Counted from the first letter of the stretch, positions 25,400-35,094 are shown. The stretch: 64,000 nucleotides of DNA from CAYTMY01 sp964618075 (GCA_964618075.1 CAZTZO010000008.1:1-64000); one strand, 5' to 3'. The notes: a model not told the origin generated them from the letters alone. Translations and numbers: made by a program.

Positions 25400-27964
25400 T
25401 TATTTTTCCTTCAGACTGCAAACAGTGAAGCCGCCGGTCGGCCCCGATATTATATTTTTCACGCTTGCTCTGGAATACACTCCCGCAAGATGACCTCCGA
25501 AGATGTACAGCCCTGTAAGATTGTTGAATTCGTCCTTTATAAGCTGTTCATCATCATCAAAATACATATTTTCGTTTTTATAGGGATTGCAATATTTCTG
25601 CAATAAAAAGCCGTTTTTGATTCCGTCCTGCAAAACGCTCTTCCATTGCTCGTCGCTGAATTCAAGCCCCACGCAAACGTCCTTTGCCCCATACATATCC
25701 GACGGCTTTATCACCCAGTTATCCTTATTGAGCAGCACGTCGTTATAGTCGTAATTACCGTTTTTCAACGCTGTGGTAAACGGAACGTGCGCTTGTATGA
25801 AATCGTTTTCCTCTTTACTGAGAAAGCTCATCGTTTCTGGTCTGAAAAGCACGCTGAATATGATTTTATTGTGCGCGATCTGAGTTTTCGTATGCCCTAC
25901 AATACACGTTTTAGAGCCTTTAAGAGCCTTAATAAACTCTTCGATCTCGTTGTTCTTTCTCATTATCTCGTCCGTAACGGCTCTTCTGTATATAATGTCT
26001 ATTTTTTTATCTGCAAAATACAAATATTCCTTTTTAAATGAGAACTGTCTAACGTCCGCGACTATAGCGTTGATACCTCTTTTTTCAAATGCCTGCTTTA
26101 TAAGCTCAAACTCGGGTATTGTAGCGCTTTCTGTAAAATCTGTAATTGCCACAGTCGGTCTTTTGGCGCTGCCGCCGCTTTGAGCATACACTTCAAGTAT
26201 TTCGTCTATCAACGCATCTATAACGTCGTATGACTCCAAAGGAACACTACTGATAAATTCCTTATTTACACTCGTTTTCAGGAACGCTTCGCTTACGTCT
26301 AAGTTCTCCTTCATGGCGCTTGTACCATCGGTATTTATCTCACAAAACTTAAAATCTCCGCTCGCTTCATCGTAAAAAATATCCGCTCTCATTATCGGTA
26401 TCGTGTGCATATATGAGCATGGAGATACTATCAATTCTTCAAGCTCGCTCGAAAAAGCAAAAAGCTGTCTGTATGCTTTATCCTTTATATAATGCTCGGT
26501 GACCTTGGCTAGTATGTCGTATGTTTTTTCGGCTATAGCTCGAAAGTCCTCTTGTGCTTTTTTCGTTATTATTTTCGGACATAAAAGATATTTTATCTCT
26601 TGGTGCGCATAAAGAAGAGCTTCTCTGGCAAAATTATCACGAAGCGGTCTTAATTCTTCACAGAGCGTAGTCCTCTCCTTTTTTATAAGCTGCATATACT
26701 GTTTTTCAAGCAAGTTGTCATACATATCGAAAAAGCGCTCCTCTCTCAAAAGTAGCTTATTGTCCACTATTTTTTTGCACGGTTGTATGTACTTTCTGTC
26801 CTCACCGGCGTTTTTTCCTACTTCATAAATAAGCTTCTCGGCAAACGAATGGGCGTCTGTGTTAAAGACTTTCGCGTCCCACCCATTTTTCATAAGCTCT
26901 GCCTTTGTATCGGCATATTGCGATGCATCGAAATTCTCAAATTTCTTCGAATAGGCAGCAAGAATATCTTTATTATAGAATATGTTTTTTATAAGAGCAA
27001 TATACCCCATGGCATATTGCTTCGGGACACAGTCAACATATCGTATTTCCAAATAACGCTTTGCCCGTACATTTGGAAAGACCATGCCCAGTGCGTGAAC
27101 AATTTCGTCCTCGTCCATAAGCTTATCCTTGAAAACCTCGTAAAGCGGTTTGTCTGCAGTATATGAGTATTCCTTGTCCTTCAGTGTATACAAAGAAGGA
27201 GAATTATATATATAGCGTGCATACGCTTCATACCCGAAGTCATTACAAAGAGAGCCGTTAATCAGTCCGCAGCGAGAAGAGTCGGTGTCGTCCCATATTC
27301 TTGTGCGCATCATACCGGGTGCTTTTTCGCCTTCGAATATCGGTGTATTGTCAAACATGAACGCAAAAAACAAACCGAGTATTTCGGCAAGCTTAAGCTT
27401 AACCGAAAAATCCTTTTCATCGGTATAGTCAATCGAAATCTGTACGGAGGCGCTGCCCTTCATCATGTTGTCGCCGAGCTTTCCAGTCTGTTTAAAGTAG
27501 CTGTACATATATTCATATCTTTTTTTAGGCACAAGCTGCAATTCATCTATCCTGCTTACCGGATGATAACCTAGGTAAACAGCTTTTAAAGAGTACTTAC
27601 AAAGGATTTCGTTTAACTCTGAAAATGCCTTTTCGTATTCATCGAGAATCTCTTTTATTTCGCTATAAGGGTCAATACTGAATTCAAGCTGACCTGCGGG
27701 TTCAATGGAAACGCTTACGCCCTTCCTCTTTAGTCCGCACAAAGCTTTGTCGACAACGACCCTTTCATCATACAATGGGCTTAATTCTTCGAGTATCGTT
27801 TTTATCCCATGCTCATTAAAATAATCTACAGACTCCTCTGTGGCAGACTCTGTGATGATATGTTCATATTCAAGACCAAGCTTTAGCTCGTCATCTTTCT
27901 TTTCGCCACTATGTAAATACTGTGCTATTCGCGATATGTTTTCTTTATACGTATCTATATTCAT
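25400..27964 (-). CDS. Bifunctional glutamate--cysteine ligase (GCS2 type) fused to a circularly permuted ATP-grasp domain
   Basis: 854 aa. The N-terminal half resembles the GCS2/EgtA branch of glutamate-cysteine ligases (LGLEYEHIITE near residue 29, EPAGQLEFSIDPY near 92, GSASVQISIDY near 170). From about residue 440 the rest resembles glutathionylspermidine-synthase-like ATP-grasp proteins (RADIFYDEASGDFKFCEINTDG; VIKPSDMYGAKDV; and C-terminal GVYSRASVKNIISGPTGGF). The product is probably gamma-Glu-Cys plus a second amide bond, hence a glutathione-like thiol. Classical GshF joins different domain types. Start ATG 27964; it lies just upstream of rimM-trmD, probably one operon. Confidence 0.75.
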   Translation of the reverse strand: MNIDTYKENISRIAQYLHSGEKKDDELKLGLEYEHIITESATEESVDYFNEHGIKTILEELSPLYDERVVVDKALCGLKRKGVSVSIEPAGQLEFSIDPYSEIKEILDEYEKAFSELNEILCKYSLKAVYLGYHPVSRIDELQLVPKKRYEYMYSYFKQTGKLGDNMMKGSASVQISIDYTDEKDFSVKLKLAEILGLFFAFMFDNTPIFEGEKAPGMMRTRIWDDTDSSRCGLINGSLCNDFGYEAYARYIYNSPSLYTLKDKEYSYTADKPLYEVFKDKLMDEDEIVHALGMVFPNVRAKRYLEIRYVDCVPKQYAMGYIALIKNIFYNKDILAAYSKKFENFDASQYADTKAELMKNGWDAKVFNTDAHSFAEKLIYEVGKNAGEDRKYIQPCKKIVDNKLLLREERFFDMYDNLLEKQYMQLIKKERTTLCEELRPLRDNFAREALLYAHQEIKYLLCPKIITKKAQEDFRAIAEKTYDILAKVTEHYIKDKAYRQLFAFSSELEELIVSPCSYMHTIPIMRADIFYDEASGDFKFCEINTDGTSAMKENLDVSEAFLKTSVNKEFISSVPLESYDVIDALIDEILEVYAQSGGSAKRPTVAITDFTESATIPEFELIKQAFEKRGINAIVADVRQFSFKKEYLYFADKKIDIIYRRAVTDEIMRKNNEIEEFIKALKGSKTCIVGHTKTQIAHNKIIFSVLFRPETMSFLSKEENDFIQAHVPFTTALKNGNYDYNDVLLNKDNWVIKPSDMYGAKDVCVGLEFSDEQWKSVLQDGIKNGFLLQKYCNPYKNENMYFDDDEQLIKDEFNNLTGLYIFGGHLAGVYSRASVKNIISGPTGGFTVCSLKEK

Positions 27965-28103
27965 TGCATTTTGATTATACCATATATCAATATGAGATTC
28001 ATAAATAACTCAAGATTATAAAATTATTATAATCTCTTGCTGTTGCATGAAAACGTGAGATATAGTATCATGTAGTAATTAAAAAAGAAAACGGGGGGTA
28101 TCT

Positions 28104-29438
28104 ATGAAAGGCGTAAACACTAAACAAGACGTTATGAAAAAAGCCCAAGAGCTCGGAGTGGAATTTATACATATGCAATTCACCGATCTGATGGGCAGCT
28201 TTAAAAACGTTTCGATAACAATAGAGCAACTTGAAAAAGCGCTAAACAATGAAATAATGTTCGACGGTTCATCTATAGACGGATTTGTCAGGATAGAAGA
28301 ATCGGATATGTATTTGTATCCGGATATCTCGACCTTCGAAATATTTCCATGGAAGCCGAGTCCCGGAGTTGAAGCAAGACTGATATGCGATATCTATACG
28401 GCTGACGGTAAGCCCTTTGAAGGCTGCCCCCGTTACATATTAAAAAGAGCCTTAAAGGAAGCATCCGACATGGGATATTCTATGTTTGTCGGGCCTGAAT
28501 GTGAATTTTTCTTATTTAAAACAGACTCAGAAGGCAAACCGACTCTCACGACCCATGACAATGCGGGATATTTTGACGTAGGTCCAGTCGACCTCGGAGA
28601 AAGCGCCAGAAGAGATATGGTGCTTACACTTAAGTCAATGGGATTCGAAATTGAAGCCTCACACCATGAGGTCGGAGCAGGACAGCATGAAATAGACTTT
28701 AAGTACTCAGAAGCAATAAGCGCGGCTGACGATATCATGACCTTCAAGCACGTGGTAAGAGTTATCGCACAAAAGTACGGTATGCACGCAACGTTCATGC
28801 CAAAGCCCGTTTTCGGACTTGCAGGCAGCGGTATGCATCTGAACCAGTCTTTATTTTCAGACGGCAAAAACGCCTTTTATGACGAGAACGGCAAGGATGG
28901 TCTGAGCGAAATAGCACATGAATATATCGCAGGTCTGTTGAAGCACGCAAAGGGAATGTGCGCTGTGACTAACCCGAATGTAAACTCATACAAACGTCTT
29001 GTCAGCGGCTATGAGGCACCCGTTTACATTGCATGGTCTCATAAAAACAGAAGTCCTCTTATAAGGGTACCCGCTAAAAGAGGAGCGTCTACAAGGATTG
29101 AGCTGAGAAATCCGGATCCTTCGGCTAATCCGTATCTTGCTCTTGCTCTTTCTCTTACGGCAGGTCTTGAAGGAATAAAGCAAAACATGCTTGTGCCTGA
29201 ACCAATCAATTCGAATCTATACAATATGACGGCTGACGAAAAAGCCAAAAGACATATTCAGAATCTGCCGGAGACGTTAAAAGAGGCTCTGATAGATTTG
29301 CAAAAAGATAAGCTTTTAACGGATGCACTCGGATCTCACGCAAATAAACAGCTTGTAAGAGCAAAATTGCATGAATGGAACGACTACAAGAGCAGAGTAA
29401 CCGAATGGGAAGTTGAGCAATATCTTACCAAGCTATAA
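28104..29438 (+). CDS. glnA: Glutamine synthetase, type I (GSI-alpha)
   Basis: 444 aa. Converts glutamate and ammonia to glutamine. Motifs: MFDGSSIDGF (D50-type loop), GPECEFFLF, GAGQHEIDFKY, the ATP-binding loop KPVFGLAGSGMHLNQSL, and NPNVNSYKRLVSGYEAPVYI. The length and lack of an adenylylation segment (NLYDLPP) fit the Firmicutes GSI-alpha form controlled by feedback inhibition. GGGGGG lies upstream of the ATG. No adjacent glnR. Confidence 0.97.
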   Translation: MKGVNTKQDVMKKAQELGVEFIHMQFTDLMGSFKNVSITIEQLEKALNNEIMFDGSSIDGFVRIEESDMYLYPDISTFEIFPWKPSPGVEARLICDIYTADGKPFEGCPRYILKRALKEASDMGYSMFVGPECEFFLFKTDSEGKPTLTTHDNAGYFDVGPVDLGESARRDMVLTLKSMGFEIEASHHEVGAGQHEIDFKYSEAISAADDIMTFKHVVRVIAQKYGMHATFMPKPVFGLAGSGMHLNQSLFSDGKNAFYDENGKDGLSEIAHEYIAGLLKHAKGMCAVTNPNVNSYKRLVSGYEAPVYIAWSHKNRSPLIRVPAKRGASTRIELRNPDPSANPYLALALSLTAGLEGIKQNMLVPEPINSNLYNMTADEKAKRHIQNLPETLKEALIDLQKDKLLTDALGSHANKQLVRAKLHEWNDYKSRVTEWEVEQYLTKL

Positions 29439-29455
29439 AATATGCAGTATAATAT

Positions 29456-29489
29456 ACGGGATACAAGAAATTTCTTGTATCCCGTTTTA
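29456..29489 (+). terminator. Rho-independent terminator after glnA
   Basis: Perfect 15-bp stem ACGGGATACAAGAAA / TTTCTTGTATCCCGT with no unpaired loop, then TTTAATT. Confidence 0.88.
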
Positions 29490-29551
29490 ATTAGGATTAA
29501 AAGTATATAATTATTTCTATTTACAAAAGCCTTAATCGAGCGCAATGTTTG

Positions 29552-30031
29552 TTATTCTTTCTTATCCGCCTTATCCATCGCAGCGTCCATTGCAAGCATT
29601 ATCATAACGCAGTACAGCGCATTTTCTTCATTTTCTATATCGAGCTCATACACATCGTCAATAAGCTTTATTGCGCGCTTATGGGCACTCATGATTTTAT
29701 TTTTGCCGTCAGTCAGCTTATAGTTCATTTTTATAAGGTCGCCTGTCATTTTCCATTTATTGCAATTCAGAACAAATTTGGGACGCGCTAGGGATATTTC
29801 CTTTATCACCTCACCTATTTCATTATCACCGTCATATAATTTATAGTGAGGGGTTAGAGATATCATCTTTTCTGTCACCTTACCCAAATAATTGTCTTGT
29901 CCGTCGTATATATTCAGAGTTCGTTTAATTGAGGGCTGCCCTTTGACTTTAAAGATCATATTCCTATCTTCATCAGTGATTTCATACGAGCCAAGCCACG
30001 AAAATGCCTTTTCTCTGAACAATAATTTCAT
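29552..30031 (-). CDS. LURP-one-related (LOR/YxjI-like) protein
   Basis: 159 aa. The beta-barrel pattern of the LOR/Tubby-like family is seen: MKLLFREKAFSWLGSYEITD, repeated strand pairs such as LNIYDGQDNYLGKVTEK and YKLYDGDNEIGEVIKE, and a C-terminal hydrophobic helix (NALYCVMIMLAMDAAM) as the barrel core. The biochemical role in bacteria is unknown. Confidence 0.78.
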   Translation of the reverse strand: MKLLFREKAFSWLGSYEITDEDRNMIFKVKGQPSIKRTLNIYDGQDNYLGKVTEKMISLTPHYKLYDGDNEIGEVIKEISLARPKFVLNCNKWKMTGDLIKMNYKLTDGKNKIMSAHKRAIKLIDDVYELDIENEENALYCVMIMLAMDAAMDKADKKE

Positions 30032-30121
30032 AATAAACTCCTTGTATTTAATTTAATTCAGTATAGCATATATATGAGCATGAGTGAATGAGAATTTCTT
30101 AAAGAAATACCTCTTTTAGAA

Positions 30122-30149
30122 TTGACATTTTATATTTTTCGTGTATAAT
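30122..30149 (+). promoter_or_regulatory. tRNA-Asn promoter
   Basis: TTGACA (30122-30127), 16-bp spacer, TATAAT (30144-30149), ending 11 bp before the tRNA. Confidence 0.8.
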
Positions 30150-30160
30150 TATTTGCATGT

Positions 30161-30236
30161 TCCTCAGTAGCTCAGTTGGTAGAGCGCGCGGCTGTTAACC
30201 GCTAGGTCGTAGGTTCGAGTCCTACCTGGGGAGCCA
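30161..30236 (+). tRNA. tRNA-Asn (anticodon GUU)
   Basis: 76 nt with encoded CCA. Acceptor TCCTCAG pairs with CTGGGGA, D-arm GCTC/GAGC, anticodon loop CTGTTAA with GTT at 30194-30196, and T-loop GTTCGAGTC. All stems pair. Confidence 0.97.
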
Positions 30237-30252
30237 TAAAAACGGTCTTTTC

Positions 30253-30279
30253 ACAACGGTTTTAAGCCGTTGTTTTTTA
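30253..30279 (+). terminator. Terminator after tRNA-Asn
   Basis: ACAACGG / CCGTTGT stem with TTTTTTAT behind it. Confidence 0.85.
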
Positions 30280-30300
30280 TTATACCGCTCCGGACAAAAA

Positions 30301-31074
30301 TTATATATTCACATAGCAATCGTAGCGGATAGACGAGCCTTTTAAAGAGTATTGCGGCTTTCTGTTATCAAGATATGCTCCGCTAAACGGGCGTTTAACG
30401 ATTACCTTTCGCGGGTGCGCTTCGATTGCAGCACAAAAAAGCTCCCGCTCTTTTACACACGGCGACTCAAGCATCTGCAAAAGTTGAAATTTCTTTTTTA
30501 CAAGGGCACTCTTTTTTCTCTGCGGAAACATAGGGTCAAGATAAATGATGTCGGGACTGTTTTGCTGCGAAAGCATTGCGCTTATGCTGTCGTCTTCGAT
30601 AAGCTCCATTCTGCTTATAATATCTTTTAAATCAGAATTTTTCTTCGCCCGATTAAGCGCGTCATTTAAAAGTGCGGCTATTATCCTGTCATTTTCATAC
30701 ATACGCACATGAAATCCCGCGGCGCTAAGTAACAATGAGTCCTCCCCCAAGCCGGCTGTAGCGTCTATGGCAATCGGGATAGTACCGTTCGTCTTTAATT
30801 TTGCCGCTTTTACAAGCAGTTCACGATTAAGGTTCGGTTGTTTTATCCTTTTTATCATTCGCTCAAAATCACCGCGAATAAATGTAGAGCTGCCCACAAG
30901 CGAAAGTCCCTGACTGCCCACGCTAAGCAAAAGAAGCTCGCTAAGTCTGTTGGTATCTTCACTGATAAAGCTTAGATTGAGCCTTTCAGAGAGCCTCTTC
31001 GCTTCGTTTATATAACTATTATTCTCGGCTACAACAGCAAGCTTAGTATTGTCACAATGAAAAGAATCGACCAT
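30301..31074 (-). CDS. rsmJ: RsmJ-like 16S rRNA (guanine1516-N2)-methyltransferase
   Basis: 257 aa. AIDATAGLGEDSLLLSAAG is SAM motif I and YLDPMFPQRKKSALVKKK is the catalytic DP-[MF]-P motif characteristic of RsmJ/YhiQ. The C-terminal VKRPFSGAYL is also typical. The exact rRNA target in Firmicutes is inferred from E. coli. Confidence 0.85.
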   Translation of the reverse strand: MVDSFHCDNTKLAVVAENNSYINEAKRLSERLNLSFISEDTNRLSELLLLSVGSQGLSLVGSSTFIRGDFERMIKRIKQPNLNRELLVKAAKLKTNGTIPIAIDATAGLGEDSLLLSAAGFHVRMYENDRIIAALLNDALNRAKKNSDLKDIISRMELIEDDSISAMLSQQNSPDIIYLDPMFPQRKKSALVKKKFQLLQMLESPCVKERELFCAAIEAHPRKVIVKRPFSGAYLDNRKPQYSLKGSSIRYDCYVNI

Positions 31075-31117
31075 TTAAGTGATGACATCCTTACTTAAAA
31101 TATTATTTAAAGCGCTA

Positions 31118-31729
31118 TTACATCGTGGAAGGGTTATTTATGCTTGGCGAGTGCAAGGTTTCCACAAGCTCCTTTGCCTCATCTTTCGTTATCTCATTTG
31201 CATCACTTCCGAAGTAATGCCGACAAGCCTCCTGCACTCCGTAACAATTATCCCCGAAATATACGATATTGCAATACATCTCTAGTATTTCGTCCTTTGT
31301 ATACAGCTTTTCGATATCAAACGCCGTATAAACCTCGGCTATCTTCCTCGCGAAAATCTTGTCAAACGAATAATACATGTTTTTGGCAAGCTGTTGTGTT
31401 ATTGTGCTGCCGCCCTCAACAAGAGCGCCTTCTTTAATGTCCGTGTAAGCCGCCCTTGCTATTGCGATTATATCTATGCCAGAGTGCTTATAAAAACGTC
31501 TGTCCTCGCTTGTCAGCAGCATTTGCAAAAAGTCGTCGGAGATGTTATCTATCGTTGTATAGTTTGGGGCACTTTTTATTTCCGAGACCTTCTGCTGTAT
31601 ACTCACTTCACTTACCGCCATAGTATACATGCGTTTACCTTGTCTGATTACAGGCACGCTCACCACTATTGCCGCTGCCACTATTATAATTAGAATGAAT
31701 AAGAATAGTCTTTTAATAAATTTTTTCAT
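31118..31729 (-). CDS. Monofunctional peptidoglycan glycosyltransferase (GT51)
   Basis: About 203 aa. One N-terminal membrane span (LFLFILIIIVAAAIVVSVPV) then the GT51 domain: LLTSEDRRFYKHSGID with the catalytic Glu, then EGGSTITQQLAKNMYY, a helix KIAEVYTAFDIEKLYTKDEILEMYCN with the second Glu, and YFGDNCYGVQEACRHYFG. No transpeptidase domain. It polymerises lipid II glycan strands. AAGGT precedes ATG 31729, favoured over 31789. Confidence 0.88.
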   Translation of the reverse strand: MKKFIKRLFLFILIIIVAAAIVVSVPVIRQGKRMYTMAVSEVSIQQKVSEIKSAPNYTTIDNISDDFLQMLLTSEDRRFYKHSGIDIIAIARAAYTDIKEGALVEGGSTITQQLAKNMYYSFDKIFARKIAEVYTAFDIEKLYTKDEILEMYCNIVYFGDNCYGVQEACRHYFGSDANEITKDEAKELVETLHSPSINNPSTM

Positions 31730-31966
31730 ATTATTACCTTCGTGTGAGATTATAGCACAGAGCGTTAAAGCTTCTTTATTCCGGCACAATTATTATACAA
31801 TTAAAGATTTCATCATATCCCAATAAAAAAGAAGGTATTGTAACCTCCTTTAATAATTGATATTAATTTTTCACATCAAAATAAGTAATCTAAATCTACT
31901 ACCCCGTTATTATTTTAATATTTCCTCAAAGATGTATTATTCCTTTTTGGCATAAACAAAAAAAAC

Positions 31967-32380
31967 TTATCGAGATGCATTGTATAAGCTATTTGCCAAA
32001 GAAAAGAGCATTGTTACTATCTCATTATATCCTTTTGCAAAACCGTCTGATTTCTTATATCCGTCGTTAAGAGAGACTTTATCCGCATTTTCAAATTCCA
32101 TAAAAAAGAACTTTTCCGATGCGTCCAATGCAAAAAATAATGAGGGTATAGCTTTTGCCTTGCGCTTAAACATATCATACTTTAACGCTATATCCCTAAT
32201 ATCGTCTGCATAGCGTTCATCCACCTGTATGTTTTCAAGCGTTACCTCTGTATCCTTAACAAAAAATTCCGCGCTGAAAACAAGCGTCCCACTTTCCTCT
32301 CGCTGTAAGGTAAAGCTTTTCTGGCTAGTACGATCCATTGAACCTGTTTCGCCGCAACTTAAATAAACAAGCTTTCCCAT
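31967..32380 (-). CDS. Hypothetical protein
   Basis: About 137 aa, not recognised. Mixed alpha/beta composition with YLSCGETGSMDRTSQKSF at the start and a helical C-terminus. AAGGTGATG is well placed for ATG 32380; a longer in-frame start at 32500 adds a Lys-rich stretch without a ribosome site. Probably cytosolic. Confidence 0.55.
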   Translation of the reverse strand: MGKLVYLSCGETGSMDRTSQKSFTLQREESGTLVFSAEFFVKDTEVTLENIQVDERYADDIRDIALKYDMFKRKAKAIPSLFFALDASEKFFFMEFENADKVSLNDGYKKSDGFAKGYNEIVTMLFSLANSLYNASR

Positions 32381-32524
32381 ATCATCACCTTTTTTGTTTG
32401 TTTGGTGCAGGCACAGCAAAAAAGCATGATCGATATAAATAAAAAAATAACTGCTCTTTTCATAAAGACCTCTATGCTTTTTACTCTTTATTAACAACAC
32501 TCTGTCTGCAAGCTGATAATAGTA

Positions 32525-32845
32525 TTATTTAAGGTTGTCACGTGCCTGCGGGCTGTTTTCGAATACCCATTGAAGCTTGGCGCACTCGTCTATCTTAGTA
32601 CACCCACCGCATGTATCGACTTTTTTTTCTGACGCACAGCTTCTTATCTCGCACATGTTCTCGCAATATGGAGTTTTCACACCCTCCACACGACAACCCA
32701 CGCAGTTTATCATATCCTTTGTAATGGGAGCGTTATTCATCTCGCTCCAAAGCTTTGCCGTTTTTTCTCTAAGAGCATCGTCATTGTTTATCGTCGCAAT
32801 ATAAGCGTCGCATTTTTCACAGTCCAATCCGCAATAAGCTATCAT
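32525..32845 (-). CDS. DUF3795 Cys-rich protein
   Basis: 106 aa. MIAYCGLDCEKCDAYIATINND is the DUF3795 signature; further Cys in CVGCRVEGVKTPYCENMCEIRSC and TCGGC indicate metal binding. Function unknown; common in anaerobes. Confidence 0.8.
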   Translation of the reverse strand: MIAYCGLDCEKCDAYIATINNDDALREKTAKLWSEMNNAPITKDMINCVGCRVEGVKTPYCENMCEIRSCASEKKVDTCGGCTKIDECAKLQWVFENSPQARDNLK

Positions 32846-33147
32846 TTTTTTTATTTAATCATACTCTTTTCTTTTAAATTTTATTCATTTGCTAAAACTT
32901 TGTATTGCCTTTATAATATTGTTTAATATATCATATTTAAGCTTTCTTTGCAAAACTGTTCGTTGAAACGATAAACTAAGGCTTTATCGAAAATTAGAGC
33001 CGACCTATTTGGGGCGTATGCCATGATGTATAACAAGGAGTATAAGGATAAGGATAAGAATAAAGAGAATAAGTAAAAACGGCATTAAAGACGTTTCCTT
33101 CTTTTAAAAATTTGAGATATGAGCGTTTTATCAGGTAGAAAATACTA

Positions 33148-33194
33148 TCGGGCTATAGAATACAGCTGAGAAGAAGCGAATAAACAGGTAAAAA
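33148..33194 (+). repeat. 47-bp direct repeat, copy 1
   Basis: Identical over 47 bp to 35084-35130 (begins TCGGGCTATAG, ends CAGGTAAAAA). In copy 2 the first 11 bases are the stop end of the SHOCT protein gene; here they follow no intact gene. Confidence 0.97.
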
Positions 33195-33220
33195 GCACCG
33201 AAAAAATCGGTGTTTTTTTA
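33195..33220 (+). terminator. Terminator attached to repeat copy 1
   Basis: GCACCG / CGGTGT stem with an A-rich loop and a TTTTTTTAT tail. The corresponding place after copy 2 has a different loop and longer stem. Confidence 0.8.
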
Positions 33221-33333
33221 TAGGCAAAATTAAAGGAGGTGGCGGCGTAATGAGTAGTGAAGGAAGAGAAAGATAAAGTTGAAGAAAAAGAGTTACTATG
33301 ATATGATTAAGAAGAATAGGGAGGCTTAAGAAG

Positions 33334-35094
33334 ATGGATGTTGATCAAAGAAACGAAAAAATCATAGCGCCGCATAAAAAGGAAATATTGAAGTGGTGTA
33401 AGCACACTCAAGATGACTGTGATAAACTTAAACGAGAAACAAACCCTGAAAAAGCTGCGAAACTCCAAAAGAAAATTCAAAAAGATAAACAGACGCTTTC
33501 GGGAAGCATAGCGGATTTGAAGGAAGCATATGATGATGAACTATTGAAAAGATTTACAGTAGATAGTTTAATGAAGAATTTCGAAGAAGAGGATGAAGAA
33601 GTAAAGAAGCTGATCCTTGAACACATACCCGAGGAAAAAATCGGTCAAAAGGGCGAAAAAGCTATTAAATCTGACCGAAAATATGTTTTAACCTGCTGTG
33701 CCCTTATTGCGTTTGATATAAAAGATATTGATAAAACAACAAATAATGAGAAAATCGAAAAATTAAATAAGAGGATCAATAGATATAAAAAGGAGATTGA
33801 AGAAACCCTTAATAGAATAAAAAGAGTTTATTTTGATGACATAATGCTGCTATTTGAAGAAGAGGATGAAGAAGTAAAGAAGCTGATTCTTGAAAATATG
33901 CCGCCGGAAGAAAAGGATGAGTTTTTCATTATATATCCCAAAACCGTTTTAGTCGGAAGCGAATTGTACAAGTTTGTAAAGGATAAAAAGAGTACCATTC
34001 ATACGTGTATGGATTCAATGATGAAATATGACATATGGAAAGCAGAGCATCCGGAAGGCTCGGCAATAAAAGATTGGTTTGCCGAAGGATCTCCTGAATT
34101 TATACATAAAGAGATGAATAAATTAAAACAGGCCGGAATAGATACAGAGCTTGAGCTTGCCGATATGACGCCTATGGCAAAGGGATTTTTGGAAAGAGGG
34201 ATGCAAACAAAGCTGCATACACCGAGGGGCTATAGGATCGATCGCATTATTAAAAGGTACAACGCTTGTAAGGAAGCACAAAGAAGGGTCGATGAAAACA
34301 CAGATAAAAACGTGGAGCTGTACTTACAGTATGTGCTGGAAAAAAAGATATGTTCTTTAGGATTATTGTTGGAGCGTAAAGATGAAGTTTTAAATTTTGA
34401 AGAAGAAAAGGGCAAGTGGAAGGAGTTTACGCCAGAGGATGACGAATACTTTGAAAAATGTATCAAAACATACCATAAAAAAAACAGAGAACAGGCTGAG
34501 ACCTTTAGTAAGATAGTACTCGCACCTTTATATTTGACGAAAGAAATTATAACGTTTACACTCGATAGCATTGTGGATGTAGGAGAAAATATGCAGGCGG
34601 ATTATATATCTGAAACATATGAAAAGTTTATTAAGAAGCATTATCCAAGGGCGTCCCATTCAGAGAGAAAGAATATGGTTGACAAATATATGAGAGATTT
34701 GATTGTAACAATGCGCCTTAAATATCCGGCAATTCAATTGGAGAAGAAGAGGCTTCAAAACGAGCAGCTTGCAAAAACCGGAGAAATAGATCCTGCGCTT
34801 ATAATGCAGCAGCTTATGGCGAAATTTCCGAACTACGATGATGTTATGGCGGTAAACAGACATATTCATAATGCAAGCTTCTATAAGAGACCAGAGCTGA
34901 TAAAAAAATGGTATAACGTAGAAAGCGAGGAAGGGCTTATAGAAGAGGATATAGAAGCTGAAATGGAGCTTGAGGATGAAAAAAGTGAGGATGATTATAT
35001 TAACGAGATACGAAAGCTTGCGCAATTAATGGAAGACAAAATGATCACACAAGAAGAGTACGAGCAAAAGAAGAAGATATTGCTCGGGCTATAG
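33334..35094 (+). CDS. Large helical protein with C-terminal SHOCT domain and internal repeat
   Basis: 586 aa, otherwise unrecognised, strongly charged and mostly helical. Residues about 8-105 and 107-195 are two copies of one unit, each ending in FEEEDEEVKKLILE. The C-terminus (DDYINEIRKLAQLMEDKMITQEEYEQKKKILL) is a SHOCT domain, a short helix-turn-helix module used for oligomerisation. No signal peptide or membrane span. GGGAGG lies 9 nt before the ATG. The gene sits in a decaying island between two 47-bp repeats. Confidence 0.7.
   Translation: MDVDQRNEKIIAPHKKEILKWCKHTQDDCDKLKRETNPEKAAKLQKKIQKDKQTLSGSIADLKEAYDDELLKRFTVDSLMKNFEEEDEEVKKLILEHIPEEKIGQKGEKAIKSDRKYVLTCCALIAFDIKDIDKTTNNEKIEKLNKRINRYKKEIEETLNRIKRVYFDDIMLLFEEEDEEVKKLILENMPPEEKDEFFIIYPKTVLVGSELYKFVKDKKSTIHTCMDSMMKYDIWKAEHPEGSAIKDWFAEGSPEFIHKEMNKLKQAGIDTELELADMTPMAKGFLERGMQTKLHTPRGYRIDRIIKRYNACKEAQRRVDENTDKNVELYLQYVLEKKICSLGLLLERKDEVLNFEEEKGKWKEFTPEDDEYFEKCIKTYHKKNREQAETFSKIVLAPLYLTKEIITFTLDSIVDVGENMQADYISETYEKFIKKHYPRASHSERKNMVDKYMRDLIVTMRLKYPAIQLEKKRLQNEQLAKTGEIDPALIMQQLMAKFPNYDDVMAVNRHIHNASFYKRPELIKKWYNVESEEGLIEEDIEAEMELEDEKSEDDYINEIRKLAQLMEDKMITQEEYEQKKKILLGL

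Larger units (their letters stand above)
32846..33333 (+). other. 488-bp gap with gene debris
   Basis: No intact gene is visible. It holds a 33-codon open stretch without a start (32975-33076, Lys-rich end YKDKDKNKENK) that may be a gene's 3' remnant, then the first copy of a 47-bp repeat and a terminator hairpin, and only very short ORFs with ribosome-like sites before the next gene. It looks like decayed accessory DNA. Confidence 0.5.

Noticed and set aside
33119..33330. Very short ORFs with ribosome-like sites upstream of the SHOCT protein gene
   Set aside because: Each is under 20 codons, in decayed DNA and without any recognisable sequence.
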